A DNA stretch of 64,000 nucleotides from Bacteroidaceae bacterium (GTDB lineage: Bacteria; Bacteroidota; Bacteroidia; Bacteroidales; Bacteroidaceae), in assembly GCA_017631315.1 (NCBI GenBank), contig JAGBTN010000010.1:62001-126000 (forward strand), read 5' to 3'. The notes beneath the pieces were generated by a model, which made no database searches, was not told the DNA's origin, and saw only the letters and a program-made list of their open reading frames with translations. The position numbers and the translations under genes were made by a program. Positions 1-8,009 of the stretch are shown here, piece after piece (within the stretch, counting starts at the first letter, position 1; each line of letters begins with the position of its first letter).

Positions 1-5
1 CGACG

Positions 6-32
6 AAAAAAGCCGCCTTTTCTGGCGGCTTT
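6..32 (-). terminator. Intrinsic terminator after queF
   Basis: A 9-bp perfect stem (AAAGCCGCC at 9-17 with GGCGGCTTT at 24-32) and a 6-nt loop is followed, on the minus strand, by a run of T. It lies about 20 bp beyond the queF stop codon and would end the peptidase-queC-queF transcript. Confidence 0.85.
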
Positions 33-50
33 ATGTGTTTAGGAAATACT

Positions 51-512
51 TTATAAATCATGGTTTAGCAATCTGTGTTGTGCCATTTCCTCGTATTTTG
101 TACCAGGTCTTCCGTAATTAGCAAAGGGATATATGCTTATTCCCCCACGTGGCAGGAAGATGCCCGTTACCTCAATGTATTTGGGATCCATGAGGCGAAT
201 GAGGTCTTTCATGATGACGTTTACACAATCTTCATGGAAACTGCCGTGATTGCGGAAACTGAAAAGGTATAATTTGAGGCTCTTGCTCTCTACCATTCTT
301 TTGTCAGGCAGATAATTGATACGTATTTCTGCAAAGTCGGGTTGTCCTGTAATGGGACAAAGAGCAGTGAACTCGGGGCAGTTGAAACGTACCCAATAGT
401 CGTTCTCGCAGTGCTTGTTCTCGAATGCCTCCAGCACCTCCGGGGTATAGTCTGTCAGGTATTCTGTTTTCTTGCCAAGTGCTTTCAGGCCGTCCTGTTC
501 TCTGTTTTCCAT
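51..512 (-). CDS. queF: NADPH-dependent 7-cyano-7-deazaguanine reductase
   Basis: QueF reduces the nitrile of preQ0 to the aminomethyl group of preQ1, the cytoplasmic step before insertion into tRNA as queuosine precursor. At 153 residues it is the short, unimodular type. The active-site stretch [14 protein letters not shown] places the nucleophilic Cys at residue 52 and the acidic partner Asp at 59. The QueF signature [16 protein letters not shown] follows at about residues 75-90 and forms the NADPH-binding part. It starts 4 bp after the queC stop, so the two are surely co-transcribed. Function follows from the conserved motifs. Confidence 0.95.
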   Translation of the reverse strand: MENREQDGLKALGKKTEYLTDYTPEVLEAFENKHCENDYWVRFNCPEFTALCPITGQPDFAEIRINYLPDKRMVESKSLKLYLFSFRNHGSFHEDCVNVIMKDLIRLMDPKYIEVTGIFLPRGGISIYPFANYGRPGTKYEEMAQHRLLNHDL

Positions 513-516
513 TTGT

Positions 517-1173
517 CTAGTCTTTGCTGTTTACGTATTTTTGATATCCTTCGCGACGTAACTTGCAGGCAGGACAATGTCCGCAGCCGTCACCCATTAT
601 TCCATTGTAGCAGGTAAGTGTGTTGTTGCGGATTATGTCAATTACTCCAAGTTCGTCTGCCAAGGCCCATATCTGCATTTTGTCAAGCCACATCAGTGGG
701 GTGTGCAGTCGGAACTGTTCGTCCATTGCCAGATTGAGTGTGGCATTAAGGCTCTTGACGAAACTGTCATGACAATCAGGGTAGCCACTGTAGTCGGCTT
801 GTCCTACACCTGTTACAATGTCATAAATTCCATGATTTCGTGCATAAATGGCTGCAATCGAAAGGAAGAAGAGGTTCCGACCCGGTACGAATGTTGTGGG
901 GTAGGGGTCTCCTTCACGTTTCTCTTCCTCTATGTTAAGTTCAAGGTTTGTAAGGCTGCACGATGGACTGAGTTGGCTTATGAAACTGATGTCCATGCTT
1001 TCCCATGGAACATCAGCTTCTTCTGCCAGTTCTTTAGCAATCTCCACCTCCCGGATGTGTCTCTGTCCATAACAGAATGTAAGGGCTCGCACCTTGTCGA
1101 AGTGCTTCTTGGCCCAATAGAGGCAGGTGGTGCTGTCTTGACCGCCGGAGAGTACTACAAGTGCACAACTCAT
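517..1173 (-). CDS. queC: 7-cyano-7-deazaguanine synthase
   Basis: QueC converts 7-carboxy-7-deazaguanine, ammonia and ATP to preQ0. The N-terminal PP-loop ATPase motif [11 protein letters not shown] is at about residues 6-16. Near the C-terminus a cysteine cluster (C-x8-C-x2-C-x2-C, in [16 protein letters not shown]) is the expected zinc site. A longer open frame reaches 1251, but that part overlaps the upstream peptidase gene and is not conserved-looking. The ATG at 1173 puts the PP-loop at the normal distance and leaves 13 bp to the upstream stop. Second gene of the peptidase-queC-queF unit. Confidence 0.95.
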   Translation of the reverse strand: MSCALVVLSGGQDSTTCLYWAKKHFDKVRALTFCYGQRHIREVEIAKELAEEADVPWESMDISFISQLSPSCSLTNLELNIEEEKREGDPYPTTFVPGRNLFFLSIAAIYARNHGIYDIVTGVGQADYSGYPDCHDSFVKSLNATLNLAMDEQFRLHTPLMWLDKMQIWALADELGVIDIIRNNTLTCYNGIMGDGCGHCPACKLRREGYQKYVNSKD

Positions 1174-1186
1174 TGATGCCGGTTTA

Positions 1187-2002
1187 TTAGTCGCCAATGG
1201 CCTTGAGGTATTCCTGCCAGAGAGCTTCTGTTGTGTTCTCAGGCTTGTCACCCAAAATGTGCTTCATGGCCTTGTCCCAAGACCAAGGTTTGATTTCCAC
1301 TGCAGTACGGTTGAACTTGCGCAGGAAGTCCTTGTCTTTGTTGAGCATAAGCCAATAGAGGAAGTAACCGGTTACGCGATAGCCTTTACGCCATGTGTTG
1401 GCACGAGGACGGTCCTTGCTGCTGAAGTCCTGATCAAAGCAACCACATGCCACACGAACTGCATCGGCCATACCTTCGATGAAAATCCAGTATTCGCTCT
1501 TGCCGTCGTACTGTCCGCATCCTTCAGGTGAGAGCTGATATGCATGAGTCAGTTCATGGTAGAGCACGCCGCGTGTTTCATAGTCGAGACGGAGTGTGTC
1601 GTTGTCTGCGAAACAACGCTCAATCCAATTCGTGCTGTAACGGATGCCTACGTGGTCGCCGTGGCCATATTTTTCGCTTATGCCATCATAGTCTTTGATG
1701 GTGTAAATAATACGTTTGAGCTTAGGCACATTGGGATCTTTGGGACCCCAGTAAAGTGTTTGCAATACGCGCAAAGCATTTTCCTGGATGTATGGTGCAG
1801 GATTTGGGATGATGTTGTGGTATATCTTAGAGCCTTCGCTCTCGGGGGCTTCATCGTGGAACTCAACTTCTCCGGGATTGTACTTTTTCCACTTTTTTTC
1901 TACCTTAATGGGAGCATGATACTTTGTAGCCTTGAAAATGGCTTGCGCTTGTGCACCAATAGTGAGTGCAGCAGCAATGATAAAGGTTAATGTACGTTTC
2001 AT
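1187..2002 (-). CDS. Secreted basic secretory protein (BSP) family peptidase
   Basis: A 271-residue protein with a clear Sec signal peptide (KR then a hydrophobic stretch, cleavage likely near AQA at about residue 20). The zinc-binding motif HELTH is at residues 149-153, followed by an EGMAD segment near 177 that could give the third ligand. This arrangement fits the plant BSP-like putative metallopeptidase family (PF04450). The protein probably acts in the periplasm or is surface-attached; its substrate is unknown. It is the first gene of the run that continues into queC and queF, an unexpected partner for tRNA modification genes. A TACCTTTG -7 box lies at 2043-2050. Confidence 0.8.
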   Translation of the reverse strand: MKRTLTFIIAAALTIGAQAQAIFKATKYHAPIKVEKKWKKYNPGEVEFHDEAPESEGSKIYHNIIPNPAPYIQENALRVLQTLYWGPKDPNVPKLKRIIYTIKDYDGISEKYGHGDHVGIRYSTNWIERCFADNDTLRLDYETRGVLYHELTHAYQLSPEGCGQYDGKSEYWIFIEGMADAVRVACGCFDQDFSSKDRPRANTWRKGYRVTGYFLYWLMLNKDKDFLRKFNRTAVEIKPWSWDKAMKHILGDKPENTTEALWQEYLKAIGD

Positions 2003-2042
2003 TTGTTTGATAATTTTGTTTTTAACTGTTAGTTTTCGGCTG

Positions 2043-2050
2043 CAAAGGTA
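2043..2050 (-). promoter_or_regulatory. -7 box upstream of the peptidase-queC-queF run
   Basis: TACCTTTG on the minus strand matches the Bacteroidota -7 consensus TAnnTTTG. It lies about 40 bp before the peptidase start. No clear -33 TTTG was seen at the usual spacing. Confidence 0.55.
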
Positions 2051-2155
2051 CGATAAAAAATGAAATTATATAGAAAAATCAATCGTTTTGTTCATTTTTC
2101 TCCCTTTAGGGAGTAAAGAATTGTATTATTTGATTCGAAATACAGAGAGGTGTTT

Positions 2156-4864
2156 TTACGTAAGATTTATGCTTGGGATATTTTTCGCTAATGTTTCAGC
2201 TGAGTTGCGTTCTGCCGAAAGGGCTTTTTCGTGGTCTTCTAGTTGGACGGTAAGCCTTGCAATTTGCATCATTGTCTCGTTTCGTTGCTTCGTGAGGGTT
2301 TGCTGCTTGGTTGCAATGCTTTCCTGTATGTCGGCTGTGGCATTTTTGCATCTGCCGTCTTCGGTGTCAAGTGCAATGATACGACTATTTAAGTCTTCAA
2401 CCTTTGCCTGACAAAGGAGTAGGTCTTTGTTAATTTGTTTCAGATTATTGCGTATTGTGCTCCAATCTTTACCGTCTGCAAAGACTTCGTCGAGCTCTCC
2501 TCGTTGAACGGGAGGATGTTGTAGGTTGAAGGCGTGCATCCAAAGGTCAAGTTTCTCGCCTAATAGTTTTTCTTCGTTCTCGAGTGTTTCGATGTGGCTC
2601 AAATAGTAGTTGTGGCGCCCTTGTGTGATGTCGCAATCGTGACGTATTTCGTTCATTCTGTTTTGAGCCTCCTGGAGTTCTCTTTTTGTTTTTTCGACAT
2701 TTTGTAAGTGTGTCTGATACAATATATTTATGTCGTGCTCTGAAATTAGTTGTTTATATTGGTTGTTGTTCTCTTCTTTGCGATTTTCTATATCTTCTTG
2801 TCTTTTTTTAATGATGGATAAGGTTTGTTCGTGCGATTGCAATAGAGACTTAATTTCGTTAAGTTTTGCAGTCTCTGCATTCAGCGTGGTTTGCTTGGCA
2901 GCAAACTCCTGTTCTGTGCTTTGCCAATCTGTGATGAGTTTCTGTATTTGCTCATATATTTGTTCGGGCGTTTTTTGCCATATTGTGTACCAATCTTTAA
3001 TGGTAACAATACATTGCATGTTTTCGTAGATGCGTGTGAACTGTTTGTTGACGCTTTCGAGTTGTGTGCCGACTTGTTCTACTTCTCGGCTGAGTACTTG
3101 ACATCCGGTGTTGAGCTCGTTCAGTCTGACATTTATTTCACTTTTCTTTTGCTCGATTTTCTGAAGTTCTTCGCTCAATCTGGCTATGCAGCCTTGGTGG
3201 AATGTAAAGGTTTCTAATTCTCTCTCGGCTACTTCAGCATCTCGACTGACGTTTTCGATGAACTGTCGGATTAGAGCTGTTCTTGCATCTAGGTTTGTGC
3301 TTTCTGAACATTCTGCGAAGGTGTGGTCGAGCTGGGCATAGAGTTTCCATTCGTTGACGTCTTCGTTCTGTCGAATACGTATGGTGTTGAGCGTTTCTTC
3401 TTCTGCACAAAGTCTGCCGGTGGCATTTGCCAATTCTATTTGCATCTCTGCGAGTCGTGCTTGTTTTGCATTTGCTTCGGATGCAAGCATCTCGTAATCG
3501 GTTTTCATTTGTCCGATGAGTTTGCTTTGATCCAGCATTGTATCGCTGTGATAAGGATGGTGTGTTGCGCCACAGACGGAGCAGGAAACGCCTTCGCGTA
3601 AGTCTGCTCTAAGTTGGATGATTTCCTGTCCTTTACTGAGCAAGTAGGTATATTCTTTTTCTTTGCATAGTCTTTGTGCCTTACCCACTTCGTCTTCGAG
3701 TTCGCGTAAATTGTCTTCCAGGTATTGTATGTTCAGGCGCAATGCCGTGACTTGTTGACTGCGTTCTTCGATGCTTTCGTAGCCGGTGCAGATTCGTTTC
3801 CAGAGTGATAGGGCAGAGTGCAACATCTGTCGTCGTCCTTTTAGTCTGAGGGCGTTTTCCTGAAGCATCAGTCCGTCCTGTCCTTGTATGTGGGCGCGGT
3901 GCATGCTTAGTTCTGCTTCTGCTGTTTCGGCTTGTTGTACAAGGTCTTGGTATTGTGCAAAGGCTTTTCCGAGCAGGTCGTTTTGTTCGTTTTGTCTCTT
4001 TATGGTCTGTTGGTTTTTTTGTTGAAGGTTTGTTCGCAGCTTATTCATTTCCTCCATTGTGTTTAGTTGGAGCAATACAGCTTCGCCATGCAGAATCATA
4101 TTGTCGTGTATTTCCATGCTTTGGCGTTTTGTGCGAAGGCGTTCCAGTTCTGTTTTTTGTGCTTCTGTGGCTCTCTCTCTTTCTGCATGGAGTGAGGTTA
4201 GTGCGTCTATTTCTTCTTTAATTCTGTTTGTATGGCTGACGAGGAAGTCTGTTTCGTTTTTGATTGCGTCGTTTGTTCCTGTTAAATGGTATGCACTGCA
4301 TATATGGTCGAAGGCGTCGAGCATGTTTGTGGTGGCGTTCTTGTTTTGTTCGCCAGCCTGTTGAAGGCGTTTTTCTTGCTCAATCAATTGTTGCCTATTT
4401 TCTTCTGCTTCACGTTCGAGTATGCTGAGCCCACGTTTGTCGCGTCCTATTTGTTCTTTAACGACGGCGAGTTTCTGATATACTCCATGTATGCCTTCGA
4501 AGAGGTCGTAACGCTCCAGCATGCTCGACTCTTTGGCCATGATGGCTTTCTGCTTCCCGAGTTCGAACAGGCGTTTCTTTTCTCGTTCAAGCATCATGCT
4601 TGTTTCGTTCCACCGGCGAAGCCATTGCTGCTGTGCTTGTAGCAGCATGAGGTTTTCCTCGAGGCCATGCAGTTTTGTTTCTGCTAACTTTTTTGCGTCT
4701 TTTGCACGCTGTAGTTGAGTAGGGTTCAGTATGCGTGTGTCACGTCGTGTGTGTGTATTGTTGTTTTCTTCTATGATGAAGTTTATACCGCTATCGGTGG
4801 GTGTTTGTTGTTCTACCGTTGTTTCCGGTATGATGTTCTTATCTTTTTTCTTGAAGAAATTCAT
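2156..4864 (-). CDS. SbcC-like zinc-hook coiled-coil protein without ATPase heads
   Basis: A 902-residue protein that is almost wholly charged, heptad-like coiled coil. Near its centre, at about residues 425-435, lies the SbcC/Rad50-type zinc-hook apex VSCSVCGATHHPYH (CxxC). Two arms of nearly equal length flank it. Unlike SbcC (about 1000-1250 residues) there is no Walker A P-loop at the N-terminus and no signature motif, Walker B or D-loop at the C-terminus. The first roughly 40 residues are polar and probably disordered. The open frame extends to a TTG at 4891, but the -7 box TATCTTTG (4889-4896) overlaps that point, so the ATG at 4864 is chosen. Possibly a decayed or specialised SbcC relative; function unknown. 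Confidence 0.75.
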   Translation of the reverse strand: MNFFKKKDKNIIPETTVEQQTPTDSGINFIIEENNNTHTRRDTRILNPTQLQRAKDAKKLAETKLHGLEENLMLLQAQQQWLRRWNETSMMLEREKKRLFELGKQKAIMAKESSMLERYDLFEGIHGVYQKLAVVKEQIGRDKRGLSILEREAEENRQQLIEQEKRLQQAGEQNKNATTNMLDAFDHICSAYHLTGTNDAIKNETDFLVSHTNRIKEEIDALTSLHAERERATEAQKTELERLRTKRQSMEIHDNMILHGEAVLLQLNTMEEMNKLRTNLQQKNQQTIKRQNEQNDLLGKAFAQYQDLVQQAETAEAELSMHRAHIQGQDGLMLQENALRLKGRRQMLHSALSLWKRICTGYESIEERSQQVTALRLNIQYLEDNLRELEDEVGKAQRLCKEKEYTYLLSKGQEIIQLRADLREGVSCSVCGATHHPYHSDTMLDQSKLIGQMKTDYEMLASEANAKQARLAEMQIELANATGRLCAEEETLNTIRIRQNEDVNEWKLYAQLDHTFAECSESTNLDARTALIRQFIENVSRDAEVAERELETFTFHQGCIARLSEELQKIEQKKSEINVRLNELNTGCQVLSREVEQVGTQLESVNKQFTRIYENMQCIVTIKDWYTIWQKTPEQIYEQIQKLITDWQSTEQEFAAKQTTLNAETAKLNEIKSLLQSHEQTLSIIKKRQEDIENRKEENNNQYKQLISEHDINILYQTHLQNVEKTKRELQEAQNRMNEIRHDCDITQGRHNYYLSHIETLENEEKLLGEKLDLWMHAFNLQHPPVQRGELDEVFADGKDWSTIRNNLKQINKDLLLCQAKVEDLNSRIIALDTEDGRCKNATADIQESIATKQQTLTKQRNETMMQIARLTVQLEDHEKALSAERNSAETLAKNIPSINLT

Positions 4865-4888
4865 TGCATTGCGTTTTGTATGTGTATG

Positions 4889-4896
4889 CAAAGATA
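4889..4896 (-). promoter_or_regulatory. -7 box of the SbcC-like gene
   Basis: TATCTTTG on the minus strand, an exact TAnnTTTG match, about 25 bp before the chosen ATG. A weak -33 element (TTTC at 4916-4919) sits 19 bp further upstream. It excludes the TTG start at 4891. Confidence 0.65.
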
Positions 4897-4925
4897 CGAC
4901 AAAATAATGTAATCGAAAAATTAAT

Positions 4926-5018
4926 CGTGTTAAGTTGTCCGAGTTAACGTGTTAAGTTGCCTAACTTAACGTGTATAGTTCGCCAAGTTAACGTGTATAG
5001 TTGCTCGACTTAACGTGT
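4926..5018. repeat. 22-bp palindromic tandem repeat, array 1
   Basis: Four contiguous 22-bp units (starting 4926, 4948, 4970, 4992) plus the start of a fifth at 5014. Each opens with CGTGT, then a variant of AGTTGGCCAACT, then TTAA. Individual units differ at several positions, mostly in the centre of the palindrome. The array begins inside the 3' end of mutY and runs toward the promoter of the SbcC-like gene. The same repeat with the same period recurs near 19.6 and 52.0 kb. Confidence 0.85.
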
Positions 5019-6098
5019 GTTGTCGTAGTGCTTTATTTTTACTAATAGTTTTTCGAGCAGGCGGGGTAGTGCGTAGTGGTCAAGGTCGGACTCTTTTAGC
5101 CAAATTTCTTTTCTGCTTTCATCGAAGATCGGATGTCTTTCTTCTTTTTCTTCGACCGTAGGTAGTTCCAGAATATACAAGTCGGCATGAAGGCGTTGGT
5201 GTGTAAGTTGATGAAGGACGTTGTTGGCAACGAAGTGTAAAGAAAATTCTGTAACATGGAATATGTCTTTGATTTTCTCTTCTGCCTCGGCTATCGTGAG
5301 TGGTTTCTCCGATTCAATCAAAGGGAATTCGAAAAGTCCTTGCCAAATGTCGCCACGACCTCTGCGTCGTAAGACTGTCTTTTCGTCTGCTGTACGCGCA
5401 TATATATAGGTTAGGTAACGGTCTCGGACGGTTGGTCGCTTTGATTTGTATGGTAGCTTGTCTACGATGTGCTGCTGTAATGCTTGACAGTTTTCTGCAA
5501 GCGGACATGACTCGCAAAGTGGTGCGGCAGGTTTACACAGAAGGGCCCCGAAGTCCATGATGGCCTGGTTGTAAAGCGCAGGCCGTTGCTTGTCGAGCAT
5601 TTCGTCGGCAAGGACTCGCAGCAGTTTCTTGCCTTGTGTGGTATCAATAGGTTCGCTGATACCTGCATAGCGTGCAAGAACTCTTCCAACGTTTCCGTCA
5701 ATTACGGCATAAGGTTCATCGAAAGCGAAACTCATGATGGCAGCAGCAGTATATTCTCCCACTCCGGGTAAGTCTCTGACAAAAGTGTAGTCCCTCGGGA
5801 AACAGCCTTCTGAAGCAATTCGTTTTGCAGCAGCGTGAAGGTGACGGGCGCGGCTATAATAACCCAGTCCTTGCCACATGCGCATCACCTCCTCCTCATT
5901 GGCATTTGCGAGATGCTCGGCTGTGGGAAACTTTTCTGCAAATCGCAGATAATAGTCTGTCCCCTGGCATACCTGCGTCTGTTGCAGTATCAGTTCCGAT
6001 AGCAATATAAGATACGGGTCTTTCGTGTTTCGCCAGGGAAGGTCGCGTCCGTAGGCTTCGTACCATATTTCAATTTTTGTGAAGAATGACGAATTCAT
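5010..6098 (-). CDS. mutY: A/G-specific adenine DNA glycosylase
   Basis: MutY removes adenine mispaired with 8-oxoguanine in base excision repair. Residues 30-43 carry the catalytic glutamate segment SELILQQTQV. The helix-hairpin-helix and catalytic Asp region (DLPGVGEYTAAAIMSFAF, then VIDGNVGRVLAR) follows at about 108-143. The [4Fe-4S] ligands C-x6-C-x2-C-x5-C lie at about 187-203, and the C-terminal third fits the NUDIX-like 8-oxoG recognition domain. Length 362 is normal. The last codons and the TAA stop lie inside a 22-bp repeat unit. The -7 box at 6103-6110 leaves almost no 5' leader. Confidence 0.96.
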   Translation of the reverse strand: MNSSFFTKIEIWYEAYGRDLPWRNTKDPYLILLSELILQQTQVCQGTDYYLRFAEKFPTAEHLANANEEEVMRMWQGLGYYSRARHLHAAAKRIASEGCFPRDYTFVRDLPGVGEYTAAAIMSFAFDEPYAVIDGNVGRVLARYAGISEPIDTTQGKKLLRVLADEMLDKQRPALYNQAIMDFGALLCKPAAPLCESCPLAENCQALQQHIVDKLPYKSKRPTVRDRYLTYIYARTADEKTVLRRRGRGDIWQGLFEFPLIESEKPLTIAEAEEKIKDIFHVTEFSLHFVANNVLHQLTHQRLHADLYILELPTVEEKEERHPIFDESRKEIWLKESDLDHYALPRLLEKLLVKIKHYDNTR

Positions 6099-6102
6099 GC
6101 TG

Positions 6103-6110
6103 CAAAAGTA
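6103..6110 (-). promoter_or_regulatory. -7 box of mutY
   Basis: TACTTTTG on the minus strand fits TAnnTTTG and ends only 4 bp before the mutY ATG. This implies a very short or leaderless mRNA if it is used. Confidence 0.5.
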
Positions 6111-6193
6111 CGCTTTTTTGCCTTAAAAGTCTTCGTGCAATGTTTTTTTTGAATAAAAAAGGAGAAAAGCTTTCTCTTTTAGAAAAATAATTA

Positions 6194-6201
6194 TACCTTT
6201 G
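6194..6201 (+). promoter_or_regulatory. -7 box upstream of the COX24-like peptide and rng
   Basis: TACCTTTG, with TTTC (near TTTG) 19 bp upstream at 6171-6174, gives a good Bacteroidota-type promoter. The predicted transcript has a leader of about 45-50 nt before the ATG at 6254. Confidence 0.7.
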
Positions 6202-6253
6202 CAGTCCGAAAATGTATAAATATAATTAGTACTAACCATAAATAACCAAAATT

Positions 6254-6346
6254 ATGCCAAACGGAAAGAAGCATAAGAGGCACAAGATGTCAACGCATAA
6301 GCGTAAGAAGAGACTGAGAAAGAACAGACATAAGAGCAAGAAGTAA
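6254..6346 (+). CDS. AURKAIP1/COX24-domain small basic protein
   Basis: A 30-residue, extremely basic peptide beginning MPNGKKHKRHKMSTHKRKK and ending in KSKK, with about half its residues Lys, Arg or His. It matches the short AURKAIP1/COX24 family conserved in Bacteroidota. That family is related to mitochondrial ribosomal protein mS38, so it is probably a ribosome-associated peptide. It has its own promoter box, sits directly upstream of rng, and a hairpin separates the two. It is too short for ordinary ORF cut-offs but is well supported by sequence recognition. Confidence 0.85.
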   Translation: MPNGKKHKRHKMSTHKRKKRLRKNRHKSKK

Positions 6347-6362
6347 AGTACTTCTCAGACCT

Positions 6363-6400
6363 AAAAAGGTGGCAGAACTCAGGTCTGTCACCTTTTTTAT
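6363..6400 (+). terminator. Terminator or attenuator between the COX24-like gene and rng
   Basis: The stem AAAAAGGTGgCAG / CTGtCACCTTTTTT with a short loop ends in a run of T, 17 bp after the small gene's stop and about 10 bp before the rng ATG. Because no separate rng promoter is evident, partial read-through is likely. Confidence 0.75.
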
Positions 6401-6409
6401 TAAACAAAA

Positions 6410-7990
6410 ATGGACATAACGAGCGAACTTTACATAGACGTACAGCCTAAGAAAATCTCCATTGCACTGACGGAAGACAAGAAGCTGGCGGAGTATCAGG
6501 AGGAGGAGCAGAGTGTTTCCTACTCCGTGGGTAATGTGTATCTGGCAAAAGTCAGGAAACTCATGCCCGGACTGAACGCGTGCTTTGTCAATGTAGGTCA
6601 TGAACGCGATGCCTTTTTGCATTACTTGGATTTAGGCACGCATTTCGCTTCTTATGCCAAATATCTTAAACAAGTACAGAGCGACCGTAAGAATCTCTAT
6701 CCCTTCGAGAAGGCTTCTGTTCAGCCGGAACTTCCAAAGGATGGCAGTGTGCAGACAACCCTTCAGCAAGGACAGGAAGTACTTGTACAAATTGTAAAAG
6801 AACCCATCAGCACCAAAGGACCGCGCCTGACTTGCGACCTCTCTTTTCCCGGTCGTTTTCTTGTGTTCACTCCCTTTGGCGACAAGGTTTCCGTCTCTAC
6901 GAAAATCAAGAGCAGTGCCGAACGCGCTCGTCTAAAGCAGATTATCGAGAGCATAAAACCAAAGAATTGTGGCATCATTGTCCGCACCGTTGCCGAAGGA
7001 AAACGTGCAAGCGAACTTGATGCTGAAATGAAAGTCCTCGTCACGCGCTGGGAGAGCGTTTTGCAGAAGGTACAGCGTGCAAAGGAACTGCCCACACTTG
7101 TTTTTGAAGAAACAAGTCGTACGGTAGGCATGTTGCGTGACCTCTTCAATCCTAGCTACGAGAACATCTATATCAACGATGAGAGCGTTTATCGTGAGGT
7201 TTACGACTATGTCAGCCTTATTGCCCCCGAACGTTCAAGCGTCGTTAAGCTCTACAAAGGCAACCTGCCTATCTTTGACAACTTTGACATAACACGTCAG
7301 ATAAAGTCAGGTTTTGGCAAAACAGTTTCCTACAAGCAAGGAGCCTATCTCATCATAGAACATACAGAAGCCCTTCATGTTGTTGATGTTAATAGCGGAA
7401 ACCGTACTCGTAATAAAGAAAGTCAGGAGGCCAACGCATTAGAAGTAAACCTTGGAGCCGCTACAGAACTTGCTCGTCAGTTAAGGTTGCGAGATATGGG
7501 CGGTATCATTGTGGTCGACTTTATAGACATGAAAGTCGCCGAAGACCGTCAGAAGCTTTACGAACATATGTGCGAGCTCATGAAACGCGACCGTGCTCGC
7601 CACAATATCTTACCTCTGAGTAAGTTCGGCTTGATGCAGATAACGCGTCAAAGAGTTCGTCCGGTTATGGATGTCGAAGTTGAAGAAGCCTGTCCTACCT
7701 GTCAGGGAACCGGTCAGATAAAGAGTAGTTTCCTCTTCCATAAGGTTCTCGAAGGAAAGATTAAGTTCCTCTATTATCGACTTGGCGTAAAGCAATTTAC
7801 ACTTCATGTTCATCCTTACGTTGCGGCATACCTCAATCAGGGCATTTTAAGTCTGCGCCGTAAGTGGCAATTCAAATATGGTTTTGGTGTAAAGGTTATT
7901 CCCAGCCAGAAACTTGCCTTTCTCCAATACGAGTTCTATGATAAGAACGGACAGGAGATAGACATGAAGGAAGAAGTGGAAATCCGATAG
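6410..7990 (+). CDS. rng: Ribonuclease G (Rne/Rng family)
   Basis: A 526-residue single-strand-specific endoribonuclease that acts in rRNA maturation and mRNA decay. The N-terminal part holds an S1-type RNA-binding segment (about residues 37-130, beginning VGNVYLAKVRKLMPGLNACF). The catalytic DNase I-like region includes the metal-binding stretch VVDVNSGN near residue 325 and VVDFIDMK near 365. The zinc-link cysteines are in CPTCQGTGQI at about 428-437. The length fits RNase G rather than RNase E. It follows the COX24-like peptide, a plausible ribosome-related pairing. Confidence 0.95.
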   Translation: MDITSELYIDVQPKKISIALTEDKKLAEYQEEEQSVSYSVGNVYLAKVRKLMPGLNACFVNVGHERDAFLHYLDLGTHFASYAKYLKQVQSDRKNLYPFEKASVQPELPKDGSVQTTLQQGQEVLVQIVKEPISTKGPRLTCDLSFPGRFLVFTPFGDKVSVSTKIKSSAERARLKQIIESIKPKNCGIIVRTVAEGKRASELDAEMKVLVTRWESVLQKVQRAKELPTLVFEETSRTVGMLRDLFNPSYENIYINDESVYREVYDYVSLIAPERSSVVKLYKGNLPIFDNFDITRQIKSGFGKTVSYKQGAYLIIEHTEALHVVDVNSGNRTRNKESQEANALEVNLGAATELARQLRLRDMGGIIVVDFIDMKVAEDRQKLYEHMCELMKRDRARHNILPLSKFGLMQITRQRVRPVMDVEVEEACPTCQGTGQIKSSFLFHKVLEGKIKFLYYRLGVKQFTLHVHPYVAAYLNQGILSLRRKWQFKYGFGVKVIPSQKLAFLQYEFYDKNGQEIDMKEEVEIR

Positions 7991-8009
7991 CCCTTTTTCA
8001 TTCTTATAT

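Noticed and set aside
577-1176. A 199-residue protein on the plus strand opposite queC
   Set aside because: It is the antisense shadow of queC; the minus-strand frame has all family motifs, and the plus-strand product has none.
1174-1251. Longer queC starting at 1251
   Set aside because: The added 26 residues overlap the peptidase gene, look random and push the PP-loop too far from the N-terminus.
4926-5018. The 22-bp arrays as a CRISPR array
   Set aside because: Units are contiguous with no unique spacers, the palindrome itself varies between copies, and no cas genes are in the window.
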